The notes below the pieces were generated by a model, which saw only the letters and a list, made by a program, of their open reading frames with translations, did no database searches and was not told the DNA's origin. The position numbers and the translations under genes are program-made. From Hevea brasiliensis (lineage: Eukaryota; Streptophyta; Magnoliopsida; Malpighiales; Euphorbiaceae): a stretch of DNA of 64,000 nt. Shown here one piece after another: positions 32,416 to 44,927 of this stretch. The stretch's first letter is position 1, and the number at the start of each line of letters is the position of its first letter. The DNA lies in assembly GCF_030052815.1 (NCBI RefSeq), contig NW_026614821.1, positions 1 to 64,000 on the forward strand. The letters run 5' to 3'.

Positions 32416-32850
32416 CTTGCTTCTCAAGGACAAGAAGGATACACCTTCTAAGGTATGTCCATATCTTGTTATTTAGATTCGATGATACTCATAGTTCATC
32501 TACAAATTGGGTTTTAGATATCGTGCGCTTCACATTTCTAATGATATGTAAACTAGTAAATAGTAGCAACTTGCGTTCTCAAGATATTAGAGTCCGAATT
32601 GGCAATGGCTCAACTGTTGAAGCTTTGGCCATAGGATCTAAATCTTTTTACATGTTTGGATTATATTTTATATGTACCTGATGCTTTTAAGAACATCATT
32701 TCTATATCTAGTTTGACTAGAAATAGCTATGAATTACAGTTCACAGATGATGTTTGCAATATTTATTTTGGAAATAAATATGTTGGTTCGGGTTATATGA
32801 ATGTTGGTCTTTATTATTTGGATAATAATGACAAACACAAATTAAAAGTA
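32416..32850 (+). pseudogene. pol: Copia B protease segment (absent from A and D)
   Basis: Lies between the zinc knuckle and the pre-integrase domain where Copia protease is expected. NWVLD at about 32505-32519 is the approach to the usual DTG active site, but the next bases are rearranged (ATCGTGCG where ACTGG-type sequence is expected), a CTG-associated change. Later parts read NLRSQDIRVRIGNGS and, in another frame, FKNIISISSL, the usual protease C-terminal text. Protease would cut the gag-pol polyprotein. The frame is broken at least twice. Confidence 0.75.
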
Positions 32851-33746
32851 AGTGATCTAAAAGAATGCAATGCTATGGTGAAAACCAACTCAAGTTCAAA
32901 ATATATTTGGCATTTAAGGTTATGTCATGTTGCAGAAGATAGGATTGCAAAATTAGAGAAAATGGGAATTCTATCCTCATTGGGCTCTGAGCCTACTCCA
33001 ACTTGTGAATCTTTCCTTCAGGGCAAAATGACTAGATCACCCTTTGTTGGACAAGGGCTAAGAGCTGAAAATATTTGGAGCTAATACATAGTGATGTATG
33101 TGGTCCATTTAAAGACATGGCTGGAGGGGGCTTTCATTATTTTATTACCTTTACTGATGATAAATCAAGATTTGGGTATTTGTATTTGATGAAATACAAA
33201 CATGAATCCTTTGAAAAGTTTAAAGAATTTAAATCTGAAGTAGAAAATCAAATAGGAAAGAGTATTAAAGCTCTTCGATCAGATTGTGTAGGTGAATATT
33301 TGAGTACTGAATTTGATGAATACTTGAGAGAACAAGGCATTGTTTCTCAGCTGACTCCTCCAGGAACGCTACAGCTGAATGGTGTATCTGAAAAGAGAAA
33401 TCGTACCCTATCAGATATGGTACGTAGTATGTCGAGCTATACCGATATGCCAATATTCTTTTGGGGATTTGCATTAGAATCAGCTTTGTATATTCTGAAT
33501 AGGATTCCATCAAAATCAGTTTCTTCCACACCTTATGAGATATGGCATGAAAGAAAACCAAGTCTTAAGCATGTTAAGATTTGGGATTGTCCAGCTTATA
33601 TCAAAAAGCTAAACACTGATAAATTAGAGACCAGATCAGAAAAAGGTCGATTTGTTGGATATCCAAAAGATAGTTTTGGATATTATTTTTATTTGCCTAC
33701 TTCACAAAAGGTTGTGATAAGTAGAGATGCCACATTTCTTGAATAA
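32851..33746 (+). pseudogene. pol: Copia B integrase
   Basis: The HHCC region (WHLRLCHV...CESF, second Cys pair altered) is followed by HSDVCGPFKDM, FTDDKSRFGYLYL, LRSDCVGEY (normally RSDRGGEY) and NGVSEKRNRTL. Thus the three acidic residues are visible (D of HSD, D of RSD, E of SEK). The C-terminal GKGR-type VGYPKDSFGYYFY is present. The frame closes at TAA 33744-33746, where CAA is expected. Integrase would join the DNA copy to the host chromosome. Confidence 0.88.
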
Positions 33747-35542
33747 CAGTTTGTTCAAGAAGGAGGCAAAGGAAGGCAAATAGAGTTAGAAATGGAGAAT
33801 TCTGACCAACCAACAGATCAGATGGATATAGATCCATCTAGTCATCCTATACCCGTTGATGAAACATCTACAGCTGTTCCTCGTAGAACTACCAGGGTAT
33901 CTCACCCACCAGTGAGATATGGTTTTCTTCATGAAAAAGAACAAGAGTTGTCTACTCATGAAGAAGTAGATCATGGAGATGATCCACTTACCTATGAAGA
34001 AGCTATATCAGATATAGACTCTTCAAAATGGATTGATGCTATGAAATCCGAGATTGATTCCATGTATAAGAATCAAGTTTGGGAACTTGTTGACCCACCT
34101 GAAGGTATTGTACCAATAGGGAACAAATGGGTTTTCAAGGAGAAAATTGGTTCTGATGGAAAGGTAGAGACCTATAAGGCAAGGCTAGTAGCGAAAGGGT
34201 TTTGCCAAAGGCAAGGAATCGACTATGAGGAGACTTTTTCGCCTGTTTCCATGCTTAAATGAATTAGGATTTTATTAGTAATAGCTGCATACTATGATTA
34301 TGAAATTTGGCAGATGGATGTCAAAATAGCTTTTCTCAATAGATACATTGAAGAAAACACTTTCATGGAACAACCTAGGGGTTTTGAATCCCAAGATGGT
34401 TCCAAGGTATGCAAGCTAAAGCGATCCATTTATGGGTTGAAACAAGTTTCGAGGAGTTGGAACATCCATTTTGATGAAGCCATTAAATCCTTTGGTTTTA
34501 TCAAAAATGAGGATGAGCCATGTGTATATAAGAAGGTTAGTGATAGTGCTATCACTTTCCTTGTCTTATATGTGGATGACATATTGTTGATGGGTAATGA
34601 CATAGGTATATTGACAACTATAAAGGTATGGTTGTCAAATACATTTTCCATCAAAGACTTAGGGGAGGCAACCTATATTCTTGGGATTCACATATATGGA
34701 GATAGAGCGAAAAGAATAATTGGTTTATCCCAAAGTCTATACTTGGAAAAGGTGTTAAAGAGGTTTAACATGCTTGATTCCAAGAGAGGATTGTTACCAG
34801 TGAGACATGGTATCCACCTTTCTAAAAAGATGTCTCCAAAGACACCTGAAGAAAGAGATAAGATGGTCAGGATTCCATATGCTTTGGCTATTGGAAGTTT
34901 AATGTATGTAATATTGTGTACTAGGCCGGATATCGCATATGCTGTTAGTTTGACTAGCAGGTATCAATCCAATCCAGGTTTGGAACACTAGATAGCTGTC
35001 AAGAATATCCTTAAGTACTTGAGAAGAACTAAGGATTTATTCTTGATTTGTGGAGGTGGAGACTTGCGATTGGATGGTTGATTTTCAATCAGATATCGAT
35101 GATAGAAAGTCTACCTTTGGATATGTGTTCATTTGTAATGGAGGTGCAGTCAGTTAGAAGAGTTCCAAACAGAGCACGACTACAGATTCCACTCTACGAG
35201 GTCGAGTATATTCGCATCGATGTCGCAAAGGAAGTTGTTTGGATAAAGAAGTTCATGACAGAACTTACAGTAGTTCCTTCCATTGAGTCAGCAGTTCCAC
35301 TACACTGTGACAATAATGGAGCATTCATACAGGCTAAGGAACCAAGGTCTCACCAGAAATCCAAACACATAGAAAGGCGCTACCACATTATCAGAGAAAT
35401 AGTTGGGCGAGGCGATGTAGCCATGCAGAAAATAGCATCAACTGAAAATCCAGCTGATCCATTCACTAAGCCTATGTCACAGACTCAGTTAGACCGACAT
35501 CTTGAGAAGATAGGTCTAAGATATTGTAATGAATGGCTTTAG
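33747..35542 (+). pseudogene. pol: Copia B reverse transcriptase and RNase H
   Basis: Linker DQPTDQMDIDPSSHP, then the RT: SKWIDAMKSEIDSM, VPIGNKWVFKEK, a stop TGA (34260-34262) in place of a Ser codon, WQMDVKIAFLNRYIEE, KRSIYGLKQ, YVDDILLMGND (YVDD 34569-34580, intact), and TRPDIAYAVSLTSRYQ. RNase H follows with frameshifts (about 35000-35210) and ends in HIERRYHIIREIV, NPADPFTKPMS at TAG 35540-35542. Catalytic residues of RT are intact, the frame is not. Confidence 0.9.
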
Positions 35543-35556
35543 TGCTAGTGGGAGAT
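35543..35556 (+). promoter_or_regulatory. Copia B polypurine tract
   Basis: TGCTAGTGGGAGAT, identical to that of A, abuts the 3' LTR. Confidence 0.88.
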
Positions 35557-37662
35557 TGTTAGTAGTATGCCCTAGAGCATATCATTTAGTATGTATCTTA
35601 TACATATTTTTATTAATAAAAGGCATTTCCACTTTTCCGTTTACATAATATATTTATGTGTAATAGAAAAGGTCCATTGATATTTTGTTAGAAATATTAT
35701 TCTTAAGTTATTAAGAATATGAGTGACAATATTTCTAGCACAAAGTATCATAAATAGGTTCATAATCGAGGATACTTCATAATAAGGACATGACTTATCC
35801 AGAAAGATTGTATTCATATTTGTTCCCAAGTTATTTATATGAGATATAAATAAGATGGAATGGTGAGTCTCATGCCATATAACAAACATGATAGGCACTT
35901 ATAAATGATAAGTAGGCCGAACCAGTGACACTTATGGCAAGCACATGCAGTTTACTCTTGTCAATGTTTTGTCATAAATCATGTCAGTGCATATAATTTT
36001 TAGACCTGAGATAGCACAGTTATCTTATATATAGGTAGTTTGAGTTTGACACTGCTTTCATACTTGTACTGTGTATGGGTATATGGGCATGCATTGGCTC
36101 CTACTAGTTATATATGGAGGTAGGTGTTGATCAAGATGGAATTTGTTCCTCTAAGTAAATAGAGATAAAATCCTATGTTCATTTAATTGTTCTTGATGTT
36201 TCAAGTTCCTGGCCAGGACAGATAGATTGATTGTAAAAGAGTTTCGATGAGAAAATCTTTTAATCAAGAACCGAATTAAAAGAAAACATAATATTCATAG
36301 CAAATGGAGTTTGACATAAACCATGACTCCAGCGTGAGTTGGGATTTTGTAACAAAGAGATTCTAGTGCATGGTAACATATGATTATAGGTTCATTTGAG
36401 ATAAACCTTATTACTAATTAGGTGGCCATGGTATGTTATGCTAGGCGTTAACCATGGTTTATGAGGTTCATAAAATGATTTAGAGAAATCATTTATGGTA
36501 AGAAAGAGTTCTGATGATATTAAGAGTTGATATCATATCTCATTGCCAATTAGTGATGAGCCTAGTAAGTCACGCACATACACAAGTTATCACCTATTTA
36601 AATATGATTTAATTAATTAATTAAAGAGTTTAATTCATTAATTAAATAGGTTTGGTTTGCAATTAAATTGTAAAGTCCCTAGCATGACTTGAAACCAAAT
36701 CTAGATTATTGGATGTGTAGTATAAGTTAAATTTATATTTAAAGTGTTTAAATATGAATTTAATTAATGAGAAATTAATTAATAGAGATTAATTAATTAA
36801 TTTATATTTGATATAAATTGATTAGAAGAAGAAAAATAATTATTTTGGGTTAAGAACTCAAAATTAAGACAGAGGGGCATTTTGGTCATTTCATAGTGTG
36901 ACACGTGGCACCATGAGATGGTGACACATGGGATTACACATAAGCTTGCCAAATGTTTTTTTTAATCATGTAAGATGATTAAAATCAAGATTAAATATAG
37001 GCTTGACACTTGGCACAATGTGATTGAGTCACTTAAACCTAGAGCTAATCGAAGGGCGACATGTGGCAAGAGTTTAATGTGTTAACCTAGCTCTATAAGT
37101 GTTGTTATGAAAAAGAAAAACAACCAGCAGCCACTCCTCTCCTTTGTAATGCTATTTTGAGGCTCTCCATCTATTATTCTTCATCTCTCATCAATTCAAA
37201 GAGATTAGCCATCAATCTCTTAAATTAAGAACACTAAGAATTGTTTCTAGTATCCTGTTTACATCTCTAATCTCTTAAAAGGCAGAACTTTAATTTCTAA
37301 TTAATAGAAAAAGCTTTAGAAGCTATTCAAGGGCTGCCATTGGTGTTCTTGGTGTGGACAATCAAGAGGGACAACATTTGGTGTCCTGAAGGCAAATCTC
37401 AAAGGCGCAGACACGCTGCAGTGCATCAAGAGGTTAGTGTAATCGTTCTTGATTTAATCTAGGATTTTAAAATTAATCTGATTAATTTTAAAATCTTAAA
37501 TGGCAAATACAGATCCAAAAACAAATTAAAAGAATTTTAATATGTTGTTTATCATTGAAATCAAATAGATAAAAATAAATCTTGCATGATGCATGTGACC
37601 CTAGGTGAAAATTTTTGAATTCAATGGTATAAACTTGTGTTTTTCACTCTTCCGTTCCTTCA
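35557..37662 (+). repeat. Copia B 3' LTR
   Basis: The shared block is at 36874-36893 and the G-box at 36902-36907. It lacks the 23-bp duplication. CAG/CTG losses cluster at 36228-36275. Ends CTTCA before the TAGGG TSD. Confidence 0.94.
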
Positions 37663-39799
37663 TAGGGTTGGTATATGTTATCCAATTCATTTCCATATAT
37701 ATTGCATTTTATTGCAATTTGTTGGATTTCGGTATACTAATTTGACCTAGACGAACGGCCTAGTTCCCTTGATTTTCGGGTTTCGGTCAAAACTACAAAC
37801 TTGTAGATCTATATCTTATTGCACGTGGGGCAAAATTTCAGGTCATTTTGAGTTTATTAGACCAAGTTATGGTCATTTACTATTACTGGTCAAAGTGCAT
37901 CAAAATTGGTCACTTTAGATCATTTTAGGTCATTTTAGGTTCGGCCAATTTTTTGGACCCAAAATTGTGTAAGCTATTTGACTTACTTATGGTCATTTAT
38001 GGGCTTTGGTGTCTTCATAAGACTTGTAGATATATGTCTCAACTATTCATGGAAAAAATTTCAGGTCAATTGGACCTATTTTGAGTGAGTTATGGCCAAT
38101 ACACTAACTACTGCCCAAATGGTCAATTTTCAGGCCTTAAATGCACTAATTCGGATTTGGTCATTTTTCAAGTTACCTTCCAAGCAGAATTTTAGTAAGC
38201 TTCCTTCATGAAAGTTTGCACTTTTTATGCCTAGTTTCACCTCCAATTGGTTTCATACCAATTGGAGCCACACACTTAAGGTTCTAGGTCAAAATACACA
38301 CTGCCCTATTGCACATTGTCCATCACTCATCAAGGATACATCTAATACCTACCAAATTACACATTCATGCCATTTCTGTTTTGTGCCATTTCTTTTTTGT
38401 ACCATAACCTAAACACATTTCACAAAATATTTTTAGTCATTTTGGCAGCTTTTAATCACACTCAATATGCACCATATAGTATAGAATTTTTCAAGCTCAA
38501 ATTACAAACAATTCAATCACCTAACCTAGCTCATTTACATGTCCAACCTCACATCTTCATACATATACACAAGCTGCCATAACAAGTACCACAATTCAAC
38601 ATTAATATTCCATAAACCAAACATGAAATAACAGTTTTATGGTTCACCATTCATGTTGCCGATTCATACACCTCTCTCCATTAATGTCCAAGCTTCCAAA
38701 TTCAAGTATACATTCACAATATACTTAGTATACATCACCCAATTTATTCCTACACATATAAACATACGTTCAACCCTTTAATCTACCATTTACAAGCAAG
38801 AATAAACTGCCCTTAAGGAGTTTGCATGGCTATCAAAAATACACATCTCCCTTAGAACATCAAACTCCAAAATTCTTTCCACAATTCAAGTACCCATAAC
38901 ATCCTCACAAAATTTAATGAAGCAATAATAAAAAACACATACTTACCACTTTAGAAACTCTTCAAAACTTCATCAAAACTTGATCTTCTTGCTGCCTATC
39001 TACTGCCCAAGCTATGTAGAGCAACTTTAATGAAGAACAAGTGAAGAAATTATGGCTTGGAATGGTGGATTGGAGTTCATGCATGGTGGGCGGCCATGGT
39101 AATTTTAGGGAGGAGTTCAATTCGGAAAAGTGAAGGAAATGGGAAGAAGATGATGAGAAATGGCTAATCTCTTGTCTTTTATATGTCACTAAGTGTCCAC
39201 TTAGTGCTCCACTAATTAACATTAACATTATAATAATCCAAGTTTTCAATTTCTACATTTAACTCTTAATTTTTGCTATTTAATTTATGTACCATCAATT
39301 TAATTTTTCATGACATTTTCCAAGTGTAATATCATGTATTTTTAATGGACATTAAGTCAAAAGACAACTCGGGTGTCAAATGACCACAATGCCCTGCTCG
39401 GTTGCATTCAGATTTTTTCAGAATAGAGTTTTGTCTGTTTTTCGATTTCTCACTTTTCTTTGTACTAATTAATTAATTTTTCTTTGATATTTCTAATGAT
39501 ATTTATACTTCAATAGGTCTTTATTTAAGTCTAAAAATATTTTTCAGGGTTCTCCATGGTCCAGGGCTAGTCAACGGTCCACGTCGCAACTTCCCGGTGC
39601 GGTCACCCATCGCTAGGGTTCTCGATTCGTTTAACTTGGTTACATTTCATTGTTATTATTTTTCCTTTATTTTTTCTTGTATTTCATTATTTTATGTCTC
39701 CTCACTAATATTTAGATGTAGTTCTAGGCATCCTAACTGTCCGGACAGACACTGATCACCAAAACAGTAGAACGCACTACCGAACATAGGGGTGTTACA
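37663..39799 (-). repeat. M2 solo LTR, segment 2
   Basis: Continues M2 after Copia B with the same text as element C read backwards (GGGTTTCGGTCAAAAC, TTATGGTCATT...), the shared block at 39376-39394 and the LTR start at 39799. Plus-strand ORFs here (38227-38582) are antisense to the LTR and resemble the antisense ORF of C only because the LTRs are related. Confidence 0.9.
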
Positions 39800-42248
39800 A
39801 GTGAGGCATTCAAATATATGGTCATGACACTTTGGTTTCAAAACTGTCTTAGCAATTTACTAAACATTTATTGCCAATTCAAACACATATAATTAAACTT
39901 TCAACAATTAAAGTCAAAAGCATAATATACATTTCAATCACCATTTTGCAATATAAGTAAATCACAATTCATTTCATGCACTTTGCAAAGAAATTTTAAA
40001 GAATATTTATGTTGTGCACAAACCTTATACAAGTCGCCTCTTGGACTTGACTCGATGCCTCGGGTTCTTTCCTGGTATTCTTTTCAACTGAAACACTCAA
40101 TTTTACAGTGTTTCAGTATCACAATTTATCATAAATCCACTAAAGAATTTCACAATTAATTTTTTGAGTCCTAATATGCTTAAATTAACATTCTTAAAAT
40201 TTTACCTTTCGGGGTTACTATTTATGACACTATTCAAGTCAATTTGTTGACTTTCTCATGCTTAATAGGTATGGAAATTTTAATTTCAGCCACATACCAC
40301 ATTTTGATTACCTAATTTTTTGGTTTTGGTTGTTTCCTCAAATTTTAAGTCTCTTAGGTGAAATTTCCAAATTTTAGATTTGGTGTTCTGTTTTGCACTG
40401 TTCCATTGGTCAAGTTACTGTTGAAATTTAGCTAAGTTTTCTTCATAGAAGTTGTTCCTTATTGTCTTAACTTTATTTCTCTTTTTGAATGACTCCATTT
40501 GGAGTTTTGTAGCCCAAGATATAACTATTTGAATGGGGCTAGCTGGATTTGGTATTACCTAGAATGTTGGGCATTTTCTGGATACTAGCAGTTTTGGTGT
40601 GTTGATTGCAGGTGACTTTTTGAATAGTTTATGGTCAAAATATGAGTTTGTTTTCCTCATGAAAGTTGTAGGGCTATGTCTCAACTTTCTATCGATATAA
40701 GATTCAGGTCATTTGGACCTTCTTAGACCAAGTTATGGTCATTTAAGTAATTACTATTCATTTGGTCATTTTTGTACAGGGCAATGTGCCTAAATCCGGA
40801 TTTGGCCTAATTGTTTACTAAGTTAGGGTCATTTTCTAAGCATGATTCCTAAATGAGAATGGTCCATTTTGTGTTTATTTTCATTTCCAATTGACCTCAC
40901 ACTAATTGGGTTGATAAATTTCTAGTTTTAGTCCCTGAAAGGGACCAAGGTCAAGCTGTCAGCATACTGACCCTAACCAATCTGAATTGAAACTTGGTTC
41001 TAACAATTCACACACACCACAAATGGTCACAATTGACCATTTCTCAATTCAAGTAAGGTCAATTGCATCAATTGACCAATTCTCAACTTTTTCTTTAAAT
41101 TTTCAAAATGCTAAAAACCCTAGTTACACATTTGTGTAATTCAATGCCATTAAAGTGTACATCTAATGTCTATACACCTAATTCACCTTAAACAACCAAT
41201 CAAACACATCAAAATCATTCATTTCAAACCCTAACATAAGCTGGCCAAAAATCCTCTTTGGTCCTCAAAAAATTGTTTTATTTTGATTTTAAGTTAAGAT
41301 CTAAGCTACTTACATTAAGAACACAAGTAATAAACTAAAATTTTTTCAATTCAAACCACTAACCTTTCTTTGATGTTCAACTCTTCAATTTCCCTCCATG
41401 TTTCTTCTTTCTTTCTTGCCCAATCACCTTTTCAAGTAAGTTTATCAAGTTCTAATGGATTAATTTGGAATCAAAGTAGGTTTAAGTAGTTAAAATCAAG
41501 CTTGGATTCAAGCTTTCATGGTGGGTCTTCAATGGTGGTGAGAGAGAGGAAGCCGGCACACTTGGGTGGAGAAGAGTGATTTGTTTTTTTTTTTTCAATT
41601 TTATGTCTTTTAGTCTTATTTGACTTAGTCAATTATGGTGGGGAAAATAAAATTGCATTTTGACATCATTCATAATGCCATCCAATGATGTAAGCATGAT
41701 GTAAATAAAGCTTTCTTTTTTTTTGTATTTATTTTTTTATTAGTTTTTTAATTTAATTCTTGATTCTGAAATTTTTTTCTCTCCAATTTTATTAGACAGT
41801 TAGGTCAGGAGTCAACTCTAGGGGTGAATTAACCAAGTTGCCCCTTATTGGTTCAATCCGGTTTGCAAGTTATTCGATATATCTTCCGGATCCCTGACCT
41901 AATTATTTGACCTGCTTAACAACTCTTTTTCGTGATTTTCTCTTTTCCACTATGTTCTCAATAGTCCTAAGGACCGTGGTGTCACATTTTCTGGATTGAA
42001 ATTTGAGTTAAGACTGACCTCACAGTCACTTCCCAGGAAGGTCACCCATCGCTGTGACTCCCAGCTCATTTAACTTTTTATGCTTTGTTTTTCTTCTTTA
42101 TACTTAACTATTTTGCAAATTACTAATTATTTGTATTCAGGGCTTATCTAGGTGTCTTAGATGTAATTCTAATCCCCTTAATTGTCCGGATCGATACCGA
42201 TCACCGGAACAATAAAATGTACCAGGCTATGCAAATAGGGGTGTTACA
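39800..42248 (-). repeat. M1 3' LTR, proximal segment
   Basis: Resumes after the AGTGA duplication and ends GGGGTGTTACA at 42248. A T-run lies at 41586-41598. A degenerate form of the shared block (GGGGCAACTTGGTTAATTCA on the minus strand) is at 41825-41844. A donor-like AAAG|GTTAGTG is on the minus strand at 41364/41363. No gene. Confidence 0.85.
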
Positions 42249-42266
42249 ATTCTCCCCCCCTTAAAA
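42249..42266 (-). promoter_or_regulatory. M1 polypurine tract
   Basis: On the minus strand TTTTAAGGGGGGGAGAAT directly before the LTR, longer but the same type as in C. Confidence 0.9.
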
Positions 42267-42289
42267 TAAATTTCGTCTCGAAACTTTAC

Positions 42290-43560
42290 CTAGTATCAGT
42301 CTCTAAACAGCTGTGGGTGCTGTCTCCTCATGTCCTCCTCTCGTTCACAAGTAGCCTCCTAGCTTAAATAATGGTTCCACAGCACTTTCACTAATGGTAT
42401 CTGCTTGTTCCGAATAGTTTCACCTCATAAGCTAGAATCTCTATGGGTTCTTCCCCATATGTGAGGTCTGGATTTACTTCAATTTCTTCCACTGGTAGTA
42501 CATGAGATGGGTCAGATCTATACCTCAACATCGATACATGGAAGACGTTATGTATCTTCTCCAACTCTGGTGGTAGTGCCAAATGATATGCCAAATAACC
42601 CACTCTTTCCAGAACCTCACATGGCCCAATGAAACGAGGACTCAGTTTCCCGTTTCTGCCAAATCTCATAATTCTCTTCTAAGGGGAAACCCACTGCATA
42701 TTCAATATCCCTTCTCTTCAGATCAATATAGGACTTCTGACGGTCTGATGCAGCTTTGATTCGATCTCTAACCAATCTGATTTTCTTCTCATTCTGCTGA
42801 ATAATTTCGGGCCCAATCATCTTTCTTTCACCTACTTCATCCCAACACAATGGGGTTCTACATTTTCTACCATACAAAGCTTCATATGGAGGTATTCCAA
42901 TGCTTGATTGGTAGCTGTTATTATAAGCAAACTCAATCAAAGGCAGGTGAGTGTCCCAACTCCCCTCAAACTCAATCACACAAGCCCGTAGCATGTCCTC
43001 CAAGATCTGAATTACTCTCTGCACTCACCATGCATGCGTGGTGGAATGCCATATCAAGTTCAATCTAGTTCCTAAGGCTCTCAAGACTACCCTGCAATCT
43101 AGAATTGAACCCGTGATCTCTGTCTAATACGATGGATACTGGCACTCCATGCAGTCTTACTATCTCATTAATGTATAACTTGGCCAATCTTTCTAAACTA
43201 TAGTCCATCCATACTGGCAAAAAATGAGCAAACTTTGTCAGTCTGTCAACAATGACCCACATTGCATCATGGCTCTTCTGTGTCCTCGGAAGTCCCATCA
43301 CAAAATCCATAGTTATTCTCTCCCATTTCCATTCTGGTACTAGTAGTGGATGTAACAAACCAGCTAATACTTGATGTTGTGCCTTCACTTGCTGACAAGT
43401 TAGGTATTTAGAAACAAATTCTGCTACATCCCTTTTCATACCCATCCACCAATAGTGTTCTTTCAGCCCTTTATACATTTTTGTGCCACCAGGGTGCATA
43501 GCAAAAGGAGACTCATGTGCTTCCTTCAAAATGATCTGTCTCAAGTCAACGTCATTAGGA
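42290..43560 (-). pseudogene. pol: M1 integrase and chromodomain
   Basis: On the minus strand from 43544: KEAHESPFAMHPGGTKMY and CQQVKAQHQ (zinc-binding HHCC), MDFVMGLPRTQ, then DRDHGF (normally DRDPRF), a frameshift, [20 protein letters not shown] with no intron, [31 protein letters not shown] and HNVFHVSML. A chromodomain begins in DLTYGEEPIEIL (about 42430-42470) and continues out of frame to 42290. The chromodomain of Tekay-type elements is thought to guide insertion into heterochromatin. Confidence 0.87.
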
Positions 43561-44240
43561 ACTCACATTCTACCCTGGTGTAGTAATAGGCCATCATCTC
43601 TCACTGAGAACTCAGGTTTCTTGCCCTGTCTGACTTCTTCTAACAACTTCTGATCATTCTGTGCAGCCATTCTGATATGATCAATCAACACTGGTTATAC
43701 ATGCCAAGCAACTACTATTTTCCCCTCATCATCTCTAAGCTGGCATGCAATACTCTCAACTCATGTACCATAGATAAAGGAGAAACTCATAGACTTGCCA
43801 TAGTCTTGCGACTTAAGGCATCAGGCACAACATTAACTTTCCCTGGCTGATAGTCTATCAGAAAAATATAGTCTTTTATCAACTCTAACCATCTCCTCTG
43901 TCTCAAATTCAACTCCTTCTGAGTGCCCAGATACTTCAAACTCTTATGATCTGTGTAGATGTAGCACTTCTCCCCATACAAATAATGTCTCCAGATCTTA
44001 AGAGCGAACATAATAGCTGCTAGCTCCAATGCATGTGTCGGATAATTCCTCTTATGCGGTTTTAGCTGGTGTGATGCATAGGCAATGACATTCCACTCTT
44101 TCATTAGTACACAGCCTAACCCATTGTGAGAAGCATCACTGTAAACTGTGTATTCTTTACCCAGAGTAGGTAAAGTAAGGACTGGAGCTTCAGTCAAACA
44201 TTTCTTTAACTCATCAAAACTCTGTTGGCATTTATCTGTC
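43561..44240 (-). pseudogene. pol: M1 RNase H and linker
   Basis: The minus frame 44197-43787 has [69 protein letters not shown] and PDALSRK, which is the complete Gypsy RNase H with its acidic residues. From 43786 to 43561 the linker to integrase is broken by stops. Confidence 0.87.
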
Positions 44241-44242
44241 CA

Positions 44243-44927
44243 CTAAAATTTCACATCTTTTCGAAGTAGCTTTGCCAATGGAGATGCCAAAATGGAAAAC
44301 CCTTTCACAAAACGGCGGTAGTATCCAGCTAAACCCAGAAAATTGCGAATTTCAATGATATTTCTGGGTGGCTTCCAATTAAGGACAGCTTCCATCTTGG
44401 ATCTACCTTGATGCCCTCTGCCGATACTATGTGCCCCAAGAAGGATATTTCCTTTAGCCAAAATTCACACTTCGACAATTTTACGTATAGTTGTTTCTCC
44501 CTTAAAGTCTACAGTACAATCCATAAATGTCTATCATGCTCCTCTGCATTCCTCGAATAGACCAATATATCATCAATGAACACCACCACAAACTAATCGA
44601 GGTATGGTCTGAAAATAGTCTTCATCAGATCCATAAAAAGCAGTCGGAGCATTAGTTTACCCGAATGGCATGACCAAGAACTCATAATGGCCATAGCGGG
44701 TTCTAAAGGTAGTTTTAGGAATACTTTTCTCTTGTACTTTTAGCTGATAATAATCAAATCCCAGGTCAATTTTGGAGAACACAGCTGCACCCCTTAACTT
44801 ATAAAACAAGTAATCAATGCGGGGCAAGGGATATCTATTCATTATTGTCGCCTTATTCAACTATCAATAGTCAATACATAAGCAGAGAGTGCCATCCTTC
44901 TTCTTAACAAACAACACTAGCGCTCCC
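44243..44927 (-). pseudogene. pol: M1 reverse transcriptase, truncated by Copia D
   Basis: On the minus strand, LFVKKKDGT begins right at the D insertion, then LCIDY followed by two stops, [39 protein letters not shown], the intact FIDDILVYS box (about 44555-44583) and [23 protein letters not shown]. The catalytic Asp pair is preserved, but several stops lie in between. The N-terminal RT, protease and gag lie on the far side of Copia D, outside the window. Confidence 0.87.

Larger units (their letters stand above)
27750..37662 (+). mobile_element. Copia B: Ty1/Copia element, most complete of its family here
   Basis: LTRs at 27750-29882 and 35557-37662 with an exact TSD TAGGG (27745-27749 and 37663-37667). 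The 5' end reads TATTAG, a TG to TA change. Interior: primer site, leader, gag, damaged protease, integrase, RT, RNase H, polypurine tract. It is the only one of the three copies that keeps the protease segment, so it resembles the presumed autonomous parent. It lies in solo LTR M2 and is the innermost layer on this side. Confidence 0.95.
25988..39799 (-). mobile_element. M2: solo Gypsy LTR (minus orientation), split by Copia B
   Basis: Plus-strand ends TGTCACACC (25988) and GGGGTGTTACA (39799) are flanked by exact AGTGA duplications (25983-25987 and 39800-39804), so a complete LTR stands alone with its own TSD. That is the product of recombination between the two LTRs of a former element. 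Without Copia B (27750-37662) it is about 3.9 kb. No primer site, coding or polypurine tract belongs to it. It contains the shared block (39376-39394) and a donor-like GTG|GTAAGT on the minus strand at 38946/38945. Confidence 0.92.
24935..44927 (-). mobile_element. M1: Ty3/Gypsy (Tekay/Del-like) element, minus strand, 3' half in window
   Basis: Reading on the minus strand: RT (44927-44243), RNase H, integrase, chromodomain, polypurine tract (42249-42266), then the 3' LTR (42248-39800 and 25987-24935). The LTR ends TGTCACACC/GGTGTTACA on the plus strand. It entered P1 gag, and GCGGT (24930-24934) is the left TSD candidate. The solo LTR M2 splits its LTR, and Copia D cuts it within RT at 44928, so its 5' half lies outside the window. 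Confidence 0.88.
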
